From the NCBI RefSeq assembly GCF_014805625.2, contig NW_024003416.1:420012-484011 (forward strand): a stretch of 64,000 bases of DNA, in the 5' to 3' direction. This DNA is from Glossina fuscipes (taxonomy: Eukaryota; Arthropoda; Insecta; Diptera; Glossinidae). The position numbers and the translations under genes were made by a program. The notes under the pieces were generated by a model. That model was not told the origin of the DNA, did no database searches, and saw only the letters and a list, made by a program, of their open reading frames with translations. Shown here in pieces: positions 24,088 to 35,400 of this stretch (positions are counted from its first letter, which is position 1; each line of letters starts with the position of its first letter).

Positions 24088-24480
24088 CTACCGTTTATAG
24101 CACGGTACTGTCATGGAAAGCTCGTTTCCATGTTTTTCCTGCATTGCAATTGTTGTAACTAGGTTTTTTAGTTCCCTATACGTATGTTTCAATAGATCGC
24201 CCTTTCCACAATTTCGAACGCAAAAGACGGGAATAAATTTAACTCCACCCAGTGAGAATGCTGTGTCCGTTACCATAGTATAGACTGGTGTTATTTTCTG
24301 CAGCTTTATCTGTAGATTTTCTCTCCCAGACATATCGGACCTATATAACGCCTGACTATTAGAAACTTTCATTATTTTTTCTTTCTCCACTATCTTCTCT
24401 TTTATTTCGGGTACCACGGGTTTCAGCGACCTTCGAAGCAGATTCTCAACTTCTGTCTGACAGCGGAGTCGAGATCTTTA
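24088..24480 (-). pseudogene. Unidentified coding relic, possibly retroelement ORF1
   Basis: A 109-codon minus-strand frame (24088-24417) can be extended upstream to about 24480 without a stop, giving EVENLLRRSLKPVVPEIKEK. It is charged and helical at first, then mixed, ending VPCYKR. The Glu/Lys-rich start resembles the region before the RNA-binding part of some LINE ORF1 proteins, but no zinc knuckle is visible, so the assignment is speculative. Confidence 0.25.
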
Positions 24481-25439
24481 TCTGACTCTCGTGGCGGTGA
24501 GTGCGCGTTTTTCAATCCCCACAAAACTACAAGAGACGTTATCTGCCTACATTTACTGAAAGTTCCTGTTGTATACTACAGTTAGAAGATAGACACACAG
24601 ACATGTATGACCTGATTGACTTAAACATTAATATTTTTTATTGGGATGAGTAAAGTTTTGTGAATTTTATGTAAAAATATATGTTATTATTTTTATTTAT
24701 TTTCCTTAAAATAGTGGAGTGGCTTATATGGCCAAGGCATAAAGTCAAATAATGTAGTAATTAGCATTTTCACATGCTACGAGGAACTGTAAGCATAACT
24801 TATATATGATAAAATGTAATCTAAGTACAATAAAGTAAAATTTATTAAAAGTCAAAAGTCAAGACTTTTTAGATTTTGCAAGACCGAAATAATAAATTGT
24901 AGTTATTAAAAAAGGAGAAATAACCATGATAGAGTGAAAAATGGTATTTCTGAAAACTAGCTCATTTCAGATTTTTGTTTAAATATATTGAAGAAGAAGA
25001 ATAACGAATTTCAGTTACTTTTGCCACACGTATTAATAATAAATTGCATAGAAAGTAAGAAGTGTCGCTGGTTGCAAATGACGGAAATGAAACCACAATT
25101 TTCCTATATGACCTCACGTGAGATTATAATTTCATTACGCTACTGTCCGCGCGATGAAAGAACAATTATAAATGTCGTGTGAAATGCAAATTAGCCCAAA
25201 ACTTTTTAATATTACAACTATAATGCTTCAAATTTGTACAAATCTTAAATGAATACTTGTACATGTAAACACTATGATAGGAACCTATAACATATATCAT
25301 ATTCGGCAATATTCCCACAGTTTACATCGTATATGCAGCTGCATAGTTTTTATAAACGGATTTAAGATTTGTTTCAACTTTTCCTTTAACTACTAATAGA
25401 TCTAAGTTTTTGTCAGTGGCCTAAAAAACGGGAAATTTT
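24481..25439. other. AT-rich non-coding DNA
   Basis: A 64-codon plus-strand frame at 24988-25182 has no recognisable feature. Nothing else was seen. Confidence 0.35.
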
Positions 25440-25622
25440 CGAACGGTGGAAAGTAAGCAAAAGATTGCGACCAACAAGTCAACGGTCGCGAGTTCAAATC
25501 TAGAGAGCAGTAAAGTTTTCAATACAAGCAGGATATATGATCTAAGTTTTACGATAGGGTTTGAATCCATACTTTGTAAACTTATATCCAACTTATATAG
25601 ATAATAAATAAATAAATAATAT
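25440..25622 (+). repeat. tRNA-derived SINE-like repeat, copy C
   Basis: The head has AAGATTGCGACCAACAAGTC in place of the anticodon arm of copy A, then a clear box B (GAGTTCAAATC at about 25490-25500). Box A is degraded. A body of about 100 bp follows and ends in (AATA)n at about 25602-25622, which parallels the layout of copy A. Confidence 0.5.
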
Positions 25623-25689
25623 ATTTTCCCCACCACTGTGAGGTAAGGGGACACTCATTTTGGTTTTTTCCATAATGTATGTAAAACCC

Positions 25690-25880
25690 AAAAGGAAACT
25701 TCAGAGACCTTATAAAGTATATATAGTCTTGATCAGCGTGCAATTCTGGGTTGATTTAGCCATGTCTGTCCGTCTGTGTGTTCGGGTGGTGTGTGTTCCT
25801 GGCACTCTTCTGGTCATAAGAATGAAGATGTCGACTTCAAATTTGGTAGAAACATTGAAAGTTTCTGAACGCAGGTTGGT
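25690..25880 (+). repeat. Dispersed fly repeat fragment
   Basis: The string TCTTGATCAGCGTGCAATTC followed by GCCATGTCTGTCCGTCTGTG is the kind of phrase found many times in fly genomes next to mobile-element remnants. A second such phrase, GATTCGGCTGCCGCCGAATA, lies at about 26336. Parent elements were not identified. Confidence 0.4.
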
Positions 25881-27349
25881 ATTGAAAATGTGTTAAATTG
25901 ATCAAACCAGAAGCGCGTAGTTGAGTGTAAATTAAACAGAACAGTATATAACAACAGTTTGTGGATTTTTGCTCGCGACTAAGAAATTGTCAAATTTAGA
26001 AGGCTCAAATTTTCTACGTTTACTCTACAAAGCAGTTTACTTTTTATATACAGAAAAGGAAACAATCGACCATGCCGGCACCAAGTTACAAGTAATTAAG
26101 TTTTATTTTTTTTCACTTTTTTGAGGTTTTATTTTTATTTATCGTGAGGCAAACAAGAATGTTTAAAACTATTTTGTACATTTTTCAAATAAAGATATAT
26201 GATCGCCTAAATATGGGTTCATTCTAAAATAAATATGGTAGACGCCGCGGTTACTTTTTTCTTAAGAAGCGATATGGGTAAACAGTAAAAAAATTTGGAA
26301 ACTAGATTGCGAAAAACATAGCGGTGTGTATGCGAGATTCGGCTGCCGCCGAATATAACTTTCTTACTTCTTTTTATTACATATAAAAAATATACTCTAC
26401 CCAAAAAGATTTTGGCAAGGAATATACATGATTACTCCGTATGACAACATATTTGTAGAAAATGCGTTGAGTGAATACTTAAAAATAGTGAGGCGGAGCA
26501 TTTTAAATTGATATTTTTAGAATACTCTAATATTAAAGTTACTGACTGTTCCTCACAATTGTATGCCGTAGATTCCGATAGATTGAAAGGCACGCACTCT
26601 TGTATAAAATGCAGAAACTGGAACCAATACTCTTTTGATTTTTAAGTCAAGTTACGATAGTGTAGGACAAGAACCGTGATTCAGCGTGAACGTAATATAC
26701 GTAGATTTTTCAGTACTTATTTTAAAATTCTATTTGTTCAGTCAAATTTTGTTAAAGTAAAGTAGTAGTATGAAAGGTTCATGGGGTGATTAAATAAAAA
26801 CATGATTGCTCTTCCATCTGCGATTAAAATATTAAGTGTCGCAAGATCTAAAGTGAAAATTGTGTAGAGTATTGCACTTAAACCCAGGAGCACTCAACTT
26901 CAGTTTTATATATATTGAATTTATCATTTTCAACTTTAATATAAAAATGTCTATCTTGTAAACAGGATTTAAGTAGAACAGATAGAAGAAATTTTTAAAG
27001 TTTAAAAAGTAGACCAACAAACCAGACTTTTTAGGAGGCCTTTTCCACATATAGATATACAGTGACGCAGTTATTTCCATTTTCAATGGCTTCTCTGGTG
27101 TATAAAACGACACGGTGACGGTTTTCAACAGTACAATGTTTGTTTCTTTTTATTCCTAAATAAGTCTTTCTTGTAGAACTGAGAACAGTCATTGCAGATA
27201 TATTATTTTAAATATGTTAGAAAATGCTATCAGTAAACTAATTGATCCATACAAGCTTGCAACATTTTCTGGTTTATATGGTTTAGCTACATTATTTCTG
27301 CGCATTTCCATTGGTTTGTAAAGTTTTAAATCCTTAAAAGTAATCTTAT
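25881..27349. other. AT-rich DNA with repeat fragments
   Basis: Apart from the phrase near 26336 and small frames with no domain, nothing was recognised. Confidence 0.3.
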
Positions 27350-28376
27350 GAAGGTAAAAGCCTTAGTTGGTAAACCATTTATGCAATCATTACTAGGACA
27401 TTTTTGCAATATCTATTTTAATAACTTCTCCCTTTGTTTCAGCAACCGATATATGCATTATAGCCCAAACCATCTCAACATTTTTTCTGTGGTTGAAGTC
27501 TTACAAAAGTCATTAGGCTGAGAGGCTTCTTCTAGATAAATTCGTCAATTTGAGAAAAGCTTCGCACACTCTTTTTAAGGTATAAATTGTCGTTCAATCA
27601 ATCTCTAAGTCCCAATATCCCTTTTACAGTTAACGACATTATGTTTAACTGAGAGGTTATGAAGTGTCGTGTTAAAGGTGACAATTAATGGAGCATGGCC
27701 AAAATTGAGGCCATCGTTGTCATAAATTAGTTAGTACGATGTACAGTTATTAAATTACATTCATTGGTTTACAAGTGAGAACGATTTGTGAACAAACTCT
27801 GATATAAAGAATGTCGATAAAATGTTTATGAAGCAAAATTTCTAATTCGTTGTTGAGATTTAAAAGGTCATTGATATTGTATATAGCGATTCGGAAATTT
27901 GAGACACTAAGAGCGTCATCGTATGAATAAGTAGTTTTAGTCACCTTAACCTGCTTATCAATCAAACCTCAGTTTTTTAAAAATAATTAGGGTTTTCCAA
28001 ATATATCTACGTATTGGTAATTACAAACCTTATTATTAGCATTTGTTGTATTAGTATTGTTTTGAATTAAGTGTTATTTATTAACCAAATAGAAGTCTTC
28101 TTGATTGCGAGGAAAATTACTACTAAGCTTATCATGCGTTGATCTGCGTCTGAAGTTTCTTTTTAAGAAGCCGATAGTGTATAAGATTAACTTTATAACG
28201 TTTTGGGCAGTTTACACATTTTGAGAGGGTGTCGTCATTTTTGGTGAAGGATTCAGTTATGCGATCCAAGCCACATTTCAGGCATTTGACTTGTTTTGCA
28301 CTATAAGTCTGCACGGGTCGGTGCCAAGAATTTGGGTGATGTCTCTGGTTTTTAAAGAACCTTTAACATTAACAAG

Positions 28377-28518
28377 AGCATGATTGAAGTATTCTAATTT
28401 GTAAATTTCATTATTACCTGCACTAGGTCCCAGACCTATATGNNNNNNNNNNAGCATGATTGAAGTATTCCAATTTGTAAATTTCATTATTACCTGCACC
28501 AGGTCCCAGACCTATATG
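28377..28518. repeat. Direct 66-bp duplication on both sides of an assembly gap
   Basis: The segments 28377-28442 and 28453-28518 differ at only two positions and directly abut ten Ns. This looks like two haplotype or contig ends that overlap but were not merged, rather than a biological repeat. Confidence 0.85.
28443..28452. other. Assembly gap (10 N)
   Basis: Ten Ns of placeholder size lie between the duplicated contig ends. Confidence 0.95.
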
Positions 28519-28832
28519 GCAGTGGGTCTTTAGTGAATCTAAGAAACATTCCGAGCTTTGAGTCTTAGCTTTTCAATACCGACTTTCATTAATCTTTTGT
28601 TTAATTAGGTAGGCGTGAGTTTTAACTTTTTGTCACACAAGTAGTTTACCAACTCGCCGGACGAATCGATAGATTTCATTAGTATTTTAACATGACCGTC
28701 TTTCATAGTTTTGTAACTGAATTCATTAGCGGCATTAACATTCGAAACAATCATTGTCATCGTTATCACAGATGCAAGGAAAATTGAAGGATGCCGTAAA
28801 TCCGGTGTGAAGCAACTTTGTGACACATACAT

Positions 28833-29812
28833 TCAACACAATTATTTTCACACCGTATTAAATCAATTAATTAAGATTACTCACAACTATCGAGCCCGTA
28901 GGAGTTACCTTTTTTTTCTTTCTTATAAATTCAAATTCTCAAAATAATTACCTGCAAATTGCAAAATATGTGTAACAAATATATATACACAACTGGGACT
29001 ACATAATAGGTCTATGTCCTTCATCGGTGGCAAAAAAAGCTTCGCACGTAGAATATCTGCTTTTGTGTCCGTCTGCCGTTGTAGTCGACTTAACGACTAT
29101 AACGACTAAATTTTAAATATCTTAGAATATTTCGACCGAATTAAATTTCTTGCTTTTGTTTTTTATTTGATTTATTTATTTGGAGAACCGAAATTCTTCA
29201 GAATATTATGAGTAATATCAGAATACTATGCTACAGAATTTTTCATCATATATTATTTTGTCGTCGCCATTACGTGGTGACTGAGTAGATTTTATCTTCG
29301 ATGGAAAAGACGAAATTCAGAAAACTGGAAGAATAGTAAATCGACATAACTCAACGTTTGTACTTTTTTGAGCTAATCAAGCACCAAGTTTACTGACAAC
29401 GCCGACAAAAAATTTCGTAAATATAATACGCTAAATGCAAGGATGAGTCGCTTGACCTCGAATTTTGTTTATAAGTGAAAAGTATGCTGTATCGTTGAGG
29501 TGCTACTTTCAGTTCATATAGGTCTAAGTCTTCTTTTCCAAAAGAATGAACGGTCATCATAAAAGTCTATAAAAATTAATATTTTAAAAATCAATTCTCT
29601 TCGTATGATTTAAGAATTAAGTTCTTCGTTTTTTACACGTGTGTTATAGCAATTATATGTGTGTGCATATGCGAGAGTTTGAGATATAGACGGATTAATT
29701 TCCATTGCATGAACTTTTCTTCACAGTGTTTTCCCATTCTGAACACATAATATAACATTAAAGATGAAAAAATTAAGATAACATATATAAATATATAGAT
29801 ATACATATATAT
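28833..29812. other. AT-rich non-coding DNA
   Basis: No coding frame or recognised repeat. Confidence 0.35.
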
Positions 29813-30226
29813 TGTTGTGAAATTGCGCTTTTCTCGGATACGGTTCGTATCACTAGATCATGGATATCCTCTTTAAGAGAAATACGCGTGCACGTTTTCA
29901 TTTCAAGTTTCTTTATTTACAATCTATTTTTTTAAGAGTAGGATTATTTGCTTTGGCAATACTCTCAACTCTAATATTCTCTTTTTGTCTGACTGATTCT
30001 GCCTTCCGCAAATAGTTTATTTATATACATTTTTACAAGCATATTACATTTACTTAAGTTCATGGCTACATTTTTAATCCGTTAACTTGCTGTTCCGCTA
30101 ATCGTTTTCCGCGGGCGGCAGTTGCATGACGCGCCGCGAATGTGAACTTGGGTTTTCCCTCTCTATGCAATTTCCTTTCTGGGAAAATCAATTAGTTAGA
30201 ATGAACTGGATTTGGCATTTCCGGAT

Positions 30227-30230
<4 letters not shown>
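29813..30230 (-). repeat. Candidate solo LTR
   Basis: On the minus strand there is a TATATAA box at 30021-30027 and a TCAGTC initiator with its A at 29994, about 33 bp apart, the usual layout of insect LTR promoters. An AATAAA at 29912-29917 follows about 80 bp downstream, giving a sensible U3-R-U5 order. The putative 3' end reads CACAACA at 29813. A GC-rich patch (GCGGGCGGCAG) lies in the would-be U3. No internal region or partner LTR was found, and the right boundary beside the (TA)n tract is a guess. Confidence 0.4.

Positions 30231-30256
<26 letters not shown>
30231..30256. repeat. (TA)n microsatellite
   Basis: A pure TA run. A second TA-rich tract with TGTATATA units spans about 30515-30632 and creates low-complexity Tyr/Ile frames on both strands that are not genes. 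Confidence 0.9.
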
Positions 30257-30260
<4 letters not shown>

Positions 30261-30598
30261 TTATAAGAATAGGTGAAGATAAATGAGGATTGAAGAATGT
30301 CCTTTGTATGTTCGGCATTTGACTATTGTGTACATTTCTGTAACATATGATACATTAAAGAAAACATTAAGCAAAGTGTACCACCTACAGAAAGTTTTTC
30401 GGTTTAAGAATGCTTTCAAATGTGCACATGTAATTATGAGTGCATTTATATTTACATGTTTGTATGCACGTATCTATCTATCTAAAATACGTATTTATAT
30501 TTGCATATAAGCGTAATATATATGTATATATATTGTATATATGTAGTGTATTTGTATATACATATACATGCATATATTGTATATATGTATTTTATTTG

Positions 30599-30633
<35 letters not shown>

Positions 30634-30639
30634 TGAAGA

Positions 30640-31179
30640 AACTGGTTATGAAACCCAAAAAAAACTTACTATACCTTGTCAAACGTTGACTGCACACTTT
30701 TGTAACTCGAACAAATAAAAGCCTGTATGCGTTCTTGCACATCTGTTAACATTGGAATAAAGACAGCTATTGTTGCGATTTTGATATATATGTATAAATA
30801 TATCAACCATTGATACACCAAATTAAAGAACATATCTCTTCTCAACTCGTTCAACTCGTAAATAACAAGATTTCTTAAAATATGACTTCTACAAGCCACG
30901 CAAAATCATGAAAGTCAATATGATTTTCATTACCTAGAATATCTTTAACAACGCTTTCGCCTTAGTTCAAGTTTCTTAAATACTTATCTTTTAAGACTCT
31001 GACTGAATTGGTTTAGCTATTCGTCAGTTAAAGTAAGATAATTTGGTAATTTTGGAACAATTTTTGTTTAGTGTTTTTAAAACGAAGCTAAACTATGCTA
31101 AAGAAAGCTATACTCCTTTACACTATCCTGGACTTTGGTTGCTTGAGTATACAAGTGCGTGCAAGCATAAGCAACTATA
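30640..31179. other. AT-rich DNA next to the Polinton relic
   Basis: Short frames only. It may contain unrecognisable remains of the adjacent Polinton. Confidence 0.3.
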
Positions 31180-31480
31180 GTGACAGAAAAATTTCTATGA
31201 TGCGATTCCTTAGTGAAAAGTTCCCAAACTCTTTTCTTGATAGCGTTCGTCATTAATACATTAACTCTAATGAGACTTGGTTTATTGAAAATATTTTCAA
31301 GTTCTCTTCCCTTCCAATGTTATATTCAATATGCGCCATATTACCCATAGTAGGTTTCTCAATTTCTTCACCTTAACACCAAATTATTCAGTCAATTTTC
31401 GCACTTATCAAGAAATTCTTGCTATAAATAAGATTTTTCAAAAACGTTGTTTTGCCTGATCCTGATGGTCCTCAATAAGC
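31180..31480 (-). pseudogene. Polinton/Maverick packaging-ATPase relic
   Basis: Minus-strand translation gives a clean Walker A motif, GPSGSGKTTFLKNLIYS, with its P-loop at 31448-31471. It is followed by IIWC and, after a stop, GEEIEKP, corresponding to the strand after Walker A in Polinton FtsK/HerA-type ATPases. The frame continues MGNMAHIEYNIGREENL to a stop near 31250. Four in-frame stops in about 75 codons show that it is dead. This enzyme class is thought to package DNA into Polinton capsids. An open 73-codon frame just upstream on the same strand (31565-31786) is unidentified and may belong to the same element. Confidence 0.55.
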
Positions 31481-32639
31481 ATAGCAAATTTATGGTAAAA
31501 TTGATAAAATATGTTGGTTTATTAACTATAAAATACAAAGTAAACTAGTATTTCGTAGAATACATCATTTTATAAATTTTCGTTTAATTTGAAGTAGTAA
31601 CTTTAATGGCGTCTGAGTTTTTTTCAATTTTGCGTCATTTCGATAATATGGGAAATTAGTAAAATAATTGGGTAATATTCTCAAAGATGTTTGAATGTCC
31701 ACGAATATCACCTCGGATGTTAAATATTTTTTAAGAAATTCTAGTTTTTCTCTTTCAACTACTAAAGCATTGCCATAGTGATTCAAGGGTGAGAGTCAGC
31801 TAAACAGAAATAGTCTATTGCACCATCCCACCATTTTAAAACATGAATAAATTTAACACAAACATGATATTGATGTTTAATCTTCCCGATTAACTTCTTC
31901 TTACCGAATGGAGGTCTAAATAAAAACTAGTTAACTACAACCGAATTTGAACGCATATGTACTTAACTTTTAATAGATATTTATTTCTGATTTCCATGAC
32001 AATACTAGAAATCAACAAAACCGAACGTAGTTTTAGTTACGCTAGGCGTAGCTTGATGAGTCGCTGCTGCACACTAAACTGATTTTATACAATCTTTGGC
32101 TTAATATTCCAAAATCTGATGCCTCCTTCCTCCCTACTTGCATCGTCTCAATAAAGGGATTATACAATGGGTATGGAACATTTCATGAATTTAAAAACTA
32201 AATTTAATTGTGGTTTTTCACTTTCAAGAAAGTTTAACCCAGTTTTGCGGGTACTAGATAATAAATGTGATTTTACACAAAGAACTTACAAGGAATAATA
32301 AAAATAAAATTGGATCAATTTGATTTTATAACTTTTATTATAATCACCTTTTACCACAGTGCGTAGAAATAAAGAAGACTGCTGTTCAGCTGGCTGATCT
32401 CCATGTCTATCCACTCTGATATCGAGATTGATTTATTAAGATTTTGTTTTGAATTTTCTTGAAAGACGTCAAACAAGATTAGGAAAGATATTAAGTTTTA
32501 TGAGCTATATTTGAGAACCTTGAAAAAATAAATGTCTAAAAATGAGCAAATTTCAAATAGTTAATGAGAATCACATACCAAGCACAAAAATTTTCTCCGA
32601 AGGCGATTGATTCGCGAGTTAATTTTATTTCAACAACTA

Positions 32640-33060
32640 AGCAAAGGTTACATATATCTTTTGGTTGAAGTTGGTGTATTTTCTAAGTACGCTTTCGCAC
32701 AACCAGTAAAATCTAAAAGTTCACCTGTGATAGTTGAGGTCATGAGATAGGTATTGGAAAGAAGAAATATCTGTCCAGAGAATATTCATGTTGATAAGGG
32801 GAAGGAATTTTTTATTAAAAATTTTTAAGATTTGATTACCGAATTAGCCATTATCGCACACACATCCATGTGAAAGCCTCCTATATGAGAAAGATTCAAA
32901 GGATGAATACGGAATGCGAAGAGTTTACGATAAGAATGCCTTTTTAGTGAAAAAGATATTGAAGAAGAAGGCAAGCAAAGTTTTTATGAAGTGACTGAGG
33001 TTTTAGCAAGTTCACAATTTATTGGTTAAGAAAACGCAGTTACTTCGAAAAAGATGTATA
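32640..33060 (+). pseudogene. Polinton/Maverick integrase relic with chromodomain
   Basis: Reading from 32643, the frame gives GYIYLLVEVGVFSKYAFAQP, then NIHVDKGKEFFIKNF and, after stops, ERFKG, which is the layout of the Polinton DDE integrase core. The first catalytic Asp is replaced by Gly (codon 32673-32675), the second Asp is kept (32793-32795), and the Glu is kept (32889-32891). A frame change leads to AFLVKKILKKKASKVFMK, then a stop at 32992, and VHNLLVKKTQL, the chromodomain-like tail with its usual Trp codon changed to TGA. It is clearly inactive. It lies opposite in strand to the ATPase relic, consistent with one decayed Polinton spanning both. Confidence 0.65.
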
Positions 33061-34020
33061 AGATCAAACCAACGTGTTTGCTATTATTCTAATTATTATT
33101 ATTATTCCTGTGGTTGTTGTTAATGAAAAGAAACTTTTCATTGCGTATTAATTTTTTTTACGTTTATTCTTATATACATACTATTTAAAAATTATTATTT
33201 ATATATTTTGATTAATTATTTTATAATTTTCCACGTTAGTGTGGAAATCTTATCATCTAAAACACGTTGGTCACCATTTAAATAATCTAAAGTTATTTTT
33301 TTGCAAATCTCTGTGTACAATCAATGAAATCTGCTTCCTATGACCCTCCGCTCACCAAAAAAAGATTTTCTATTTATAATGTAGTGTTTATAATCACTGC
33401 ATTTGATTTTTTCAGTTGTGCACTTTTTCAATTCTTTTACTTTTTTGATTTATTTTTTTTATATTATTATTACCATTAACGATGTATGCGTGTGCTCTGG
33501 CTTTTAAACCCGTAGACTTTGTTATCATTCGATCCGCATTCGCTTCATCAATCTTAATACTGTTTTGTTATTAGGAATGATATTGTGTATGTTTTCGGAG
33601 AAATATATGATGTGTCAAACTTGTTAAGATTAATTTTGATTTATTATCATCAGATTCTACTATGAATTTATATTCATTTAGATTACTTTAATTCTTTGTC
33701 CAGGAGCAGATTTTTTAAATGGATTTAATAATTCTTCTTATAGATTAAATCTTATAAAGAGGCAGACTTCATTAACCGCCCCGAACACTCAAAGATTTAC
33801 TATGTAAATGTAAATGAAAATCAACTAACTTTGGTTAAGCTTACTAAACTTTGAGTTCTTGTATTAAAAATTTTAGGACTGTTATTTTGACGCGAAATTA
33901 TAATGCAACGCTGTATGACTTCGATTTATACCTTTACATATAATTACGAACATAGCTTTCAGTACGTTAGTCTCTTAAATAAACACACCTCGTGGGGAAA
34001 GCTCTAAATATCAACGCATG
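33061..34020. other. AT-rich non-coding DNA
   Basis: No frame or repeat was recognised. A terminal inverted repeat of the Polinton could not be found by eye. Confidence 0.35.
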
Positions 34021-34038
34021 GGTGCGGCAGCCAACAGT

Positions 34039-34106
34039 TATAAAAGCAGCGCGCAAGCAGCAATCTTTCTTTTAGTTCTTCAGCAGCAGTTGAACGAACA
34101 GGTAAG
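34039..34106 (+). promoter_or_regulatory. Candidate TATA promoter with a short leader and a splice-donor-like site
   Basis: TATAAAAG at 34039-34046 in a locally GC-rich context (GCAGCGCGCAAGCAG) is followed about 35 bp later by TTTAGTT, a plausible initiator. The leader then reads CAGCAGCAGTTGAACGAACAG and a perfect donor-like GGTAAGT at 34101-34107. It could be the start of a small host gene or an LTR promoter; the sequence alone does not decide. Confidence 0.4.
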
Positions 34107-34124
34107 TCGAAGCAATAGTACAAG

Positions 34125-34253
34125 ATGCAAGAAGTACAGACGATAATTAGCGATGATAATTTCTTCCTCATATTTTTACACTTGGTTGTTGTTCCCGCTG
34201 CTGGAACTGCACTTTTGACGTTGGTGTATTCCTACTTATGGTTCCAGTCGTAG
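34125..34253 (+). CDS. Possible 42-aa membrane micropeptide
   Basis: An ATG at 34125, about 50 bp after the presumed transcription start, opens a 42-codon frame ending at TAG (34251-34253). It has an acidic N-terminus (MQEVQTIISDDN) followed by about 25 hydrophobic residues (FFLIFLHLVVVPAAGTALLT and onward) that could span a membrane. If the GTAAGT at 34102 is used as a donor, this frame would be intronic. Conservation would be needed to call it a gene. Confidence 0.25.
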   Translation: MQEVQTIISDDNFFLIFLHLVVVPAAGTALLTLVYSYLWFQS

Positions 34254-34639
34254 TATAAAATGCAGTATGGTTTCGTTTATATTATGCTTTTACCAAATAC
34301 TAGTAATAAAACAATAATAGTATTGATTTGCAGTTTTGTTAAATACTGCCAGCAAATTGATGTGCAAATGCGTTGGCGGTTTTGTTGCCTTCGCTGTACA
34401 GACCACTTTTCATGTACCATAGTAATTTATCAATTCATAAATGTGTACGCTGATGTACCTATTGTTCTGCTCAAGCCGATTGATGTCGCAGTTGGTTACT
34501 GGGAATTTTAAATCTCCATTCGGTTTATCAAACTTACAAGCAGTAGCCGCTAAAACGCACTATTTAAAACAGTAGACATAAGCAGTTTTAACCTTAACCT
34601 TATACTAACTGGAAAACGTACATGCGATATTACAGATGG

Positions 34640-35400
34640 TTAATCCACAAAATTTGATTTCTGCTATCGTCCGACGGCTATCTCGTTCCTGGCACAATTC
34701 AGCTGCTTTTATAATCTCCATAAAAAGTGCGTTAATCTTATTTTTAACTGCTTTCTCTTGCAGCAACGAACTTTTTTGAAAAATGCGCCATTGTTAGCAC
34801 GATTTCTGACTCTACGCCCTTAGCACAGCCACCGAAGAGCCTCAAATTGAATTTTACAGCTAAATTCATCCTTTTTGGTTTGAACTTGCTTATGTACGTA
34901 GGGATATGCCCTAAAAATTTCTCGATTGATATCTTATCCTGTAAATCCTCTGTATTGGAATACATTTTTCGACATCGTTGGAAATGTGTTGAATACATTT
35001 TTGTTTAGAAGCACAGTAGCGTTCTCCTGGTGCTTATTGGTTTTCAAGTAGGTTTTGTGTTTTGTTTGGCATGGGGGCAATATACCTCAATACCTCAATA
35101 GCAGGAGCTTTTGCTTTAGTTAGTAAAATCTCCCACGTTTAATGGCGTTTTTTGTCGACGGGCTGTTGTTCATACCGGAGATAGTAGGCTCGTTTTCTTT
35201 AATTACTATTTCACAATGTCTGCGAATTCGTCACACAGATGACTATGGAATAATTCCCTTTCGGTCAAAATCTGCTAGCAGAAATTACAGCCCGTAGCAC
35301 GGTGATCACTTATTTCCTCGTTTAACAAATCAGCTTGGTTTCAAACCTGACAGTCTCGCAACCCGCGTGCAATAATGTTCCAGTAAGCTCTCAAAATTTT
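34640..35400 (-). pseudogene. Decayed coding region of unknown origin
   Basis: The minus strand carries protein-like segments in shifting frames: ISDHRATGCNFC with FHSHLCDEF (about 35230-35320, reminiscent of a C2H2 finger), an 84-codon frame at 34744-34998 including EIVLTMAHFSKKFVAARE, and a frame-shifted continuation KNKINALFMEIIKAAELCQE (about 34690-34750). The order and charge pattern suggest one old ORF, possibly ORF1 of a LINE or a dead host gene. I cannot identify it. Confidence 0.3.

Larger units (their letters stand above)
27350..28832 (-). mobile_element. Jockey-clade LINE relic (gag-like ORF1 plus endonuclease N-terminus)
   Basis: On the minus strand the ORF1 part (28832 down to about 28130) contains YKTMKDGHVKILMK. 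It continues IYKLEYFNHALVNV, the pattern that precedes the zinc knuckles in Jockey-type gag, and degenerate C-x2-C pairs (KCLKCG, KCVNCP). ORF2 follows at about 27910, where NFRIAIYNINDLL and NELEILLHKHFIDIL match the first strand and helix of the apurinic-type endonuclease. HAPLIVTFNTTL near 27690 looks like the SDHSP region with the catalytic Asp-His lost. RT is not detectable. An assembly gap sits inside ORF1. Confidence 0.65.

Noticed and set aside
30440..30742. Tyr/Ile-rich ORFs on both strands
   Set aside because: Low-complexity translation of TA/TGTA microsatellites.
31070..31260. Plus-strand RT-like C-terminus
   Set aside because: A weak resemblance to a LINE tail was outweighed by the minus-strand Walker A motif and ATPase-like block in the adjoining sequence.
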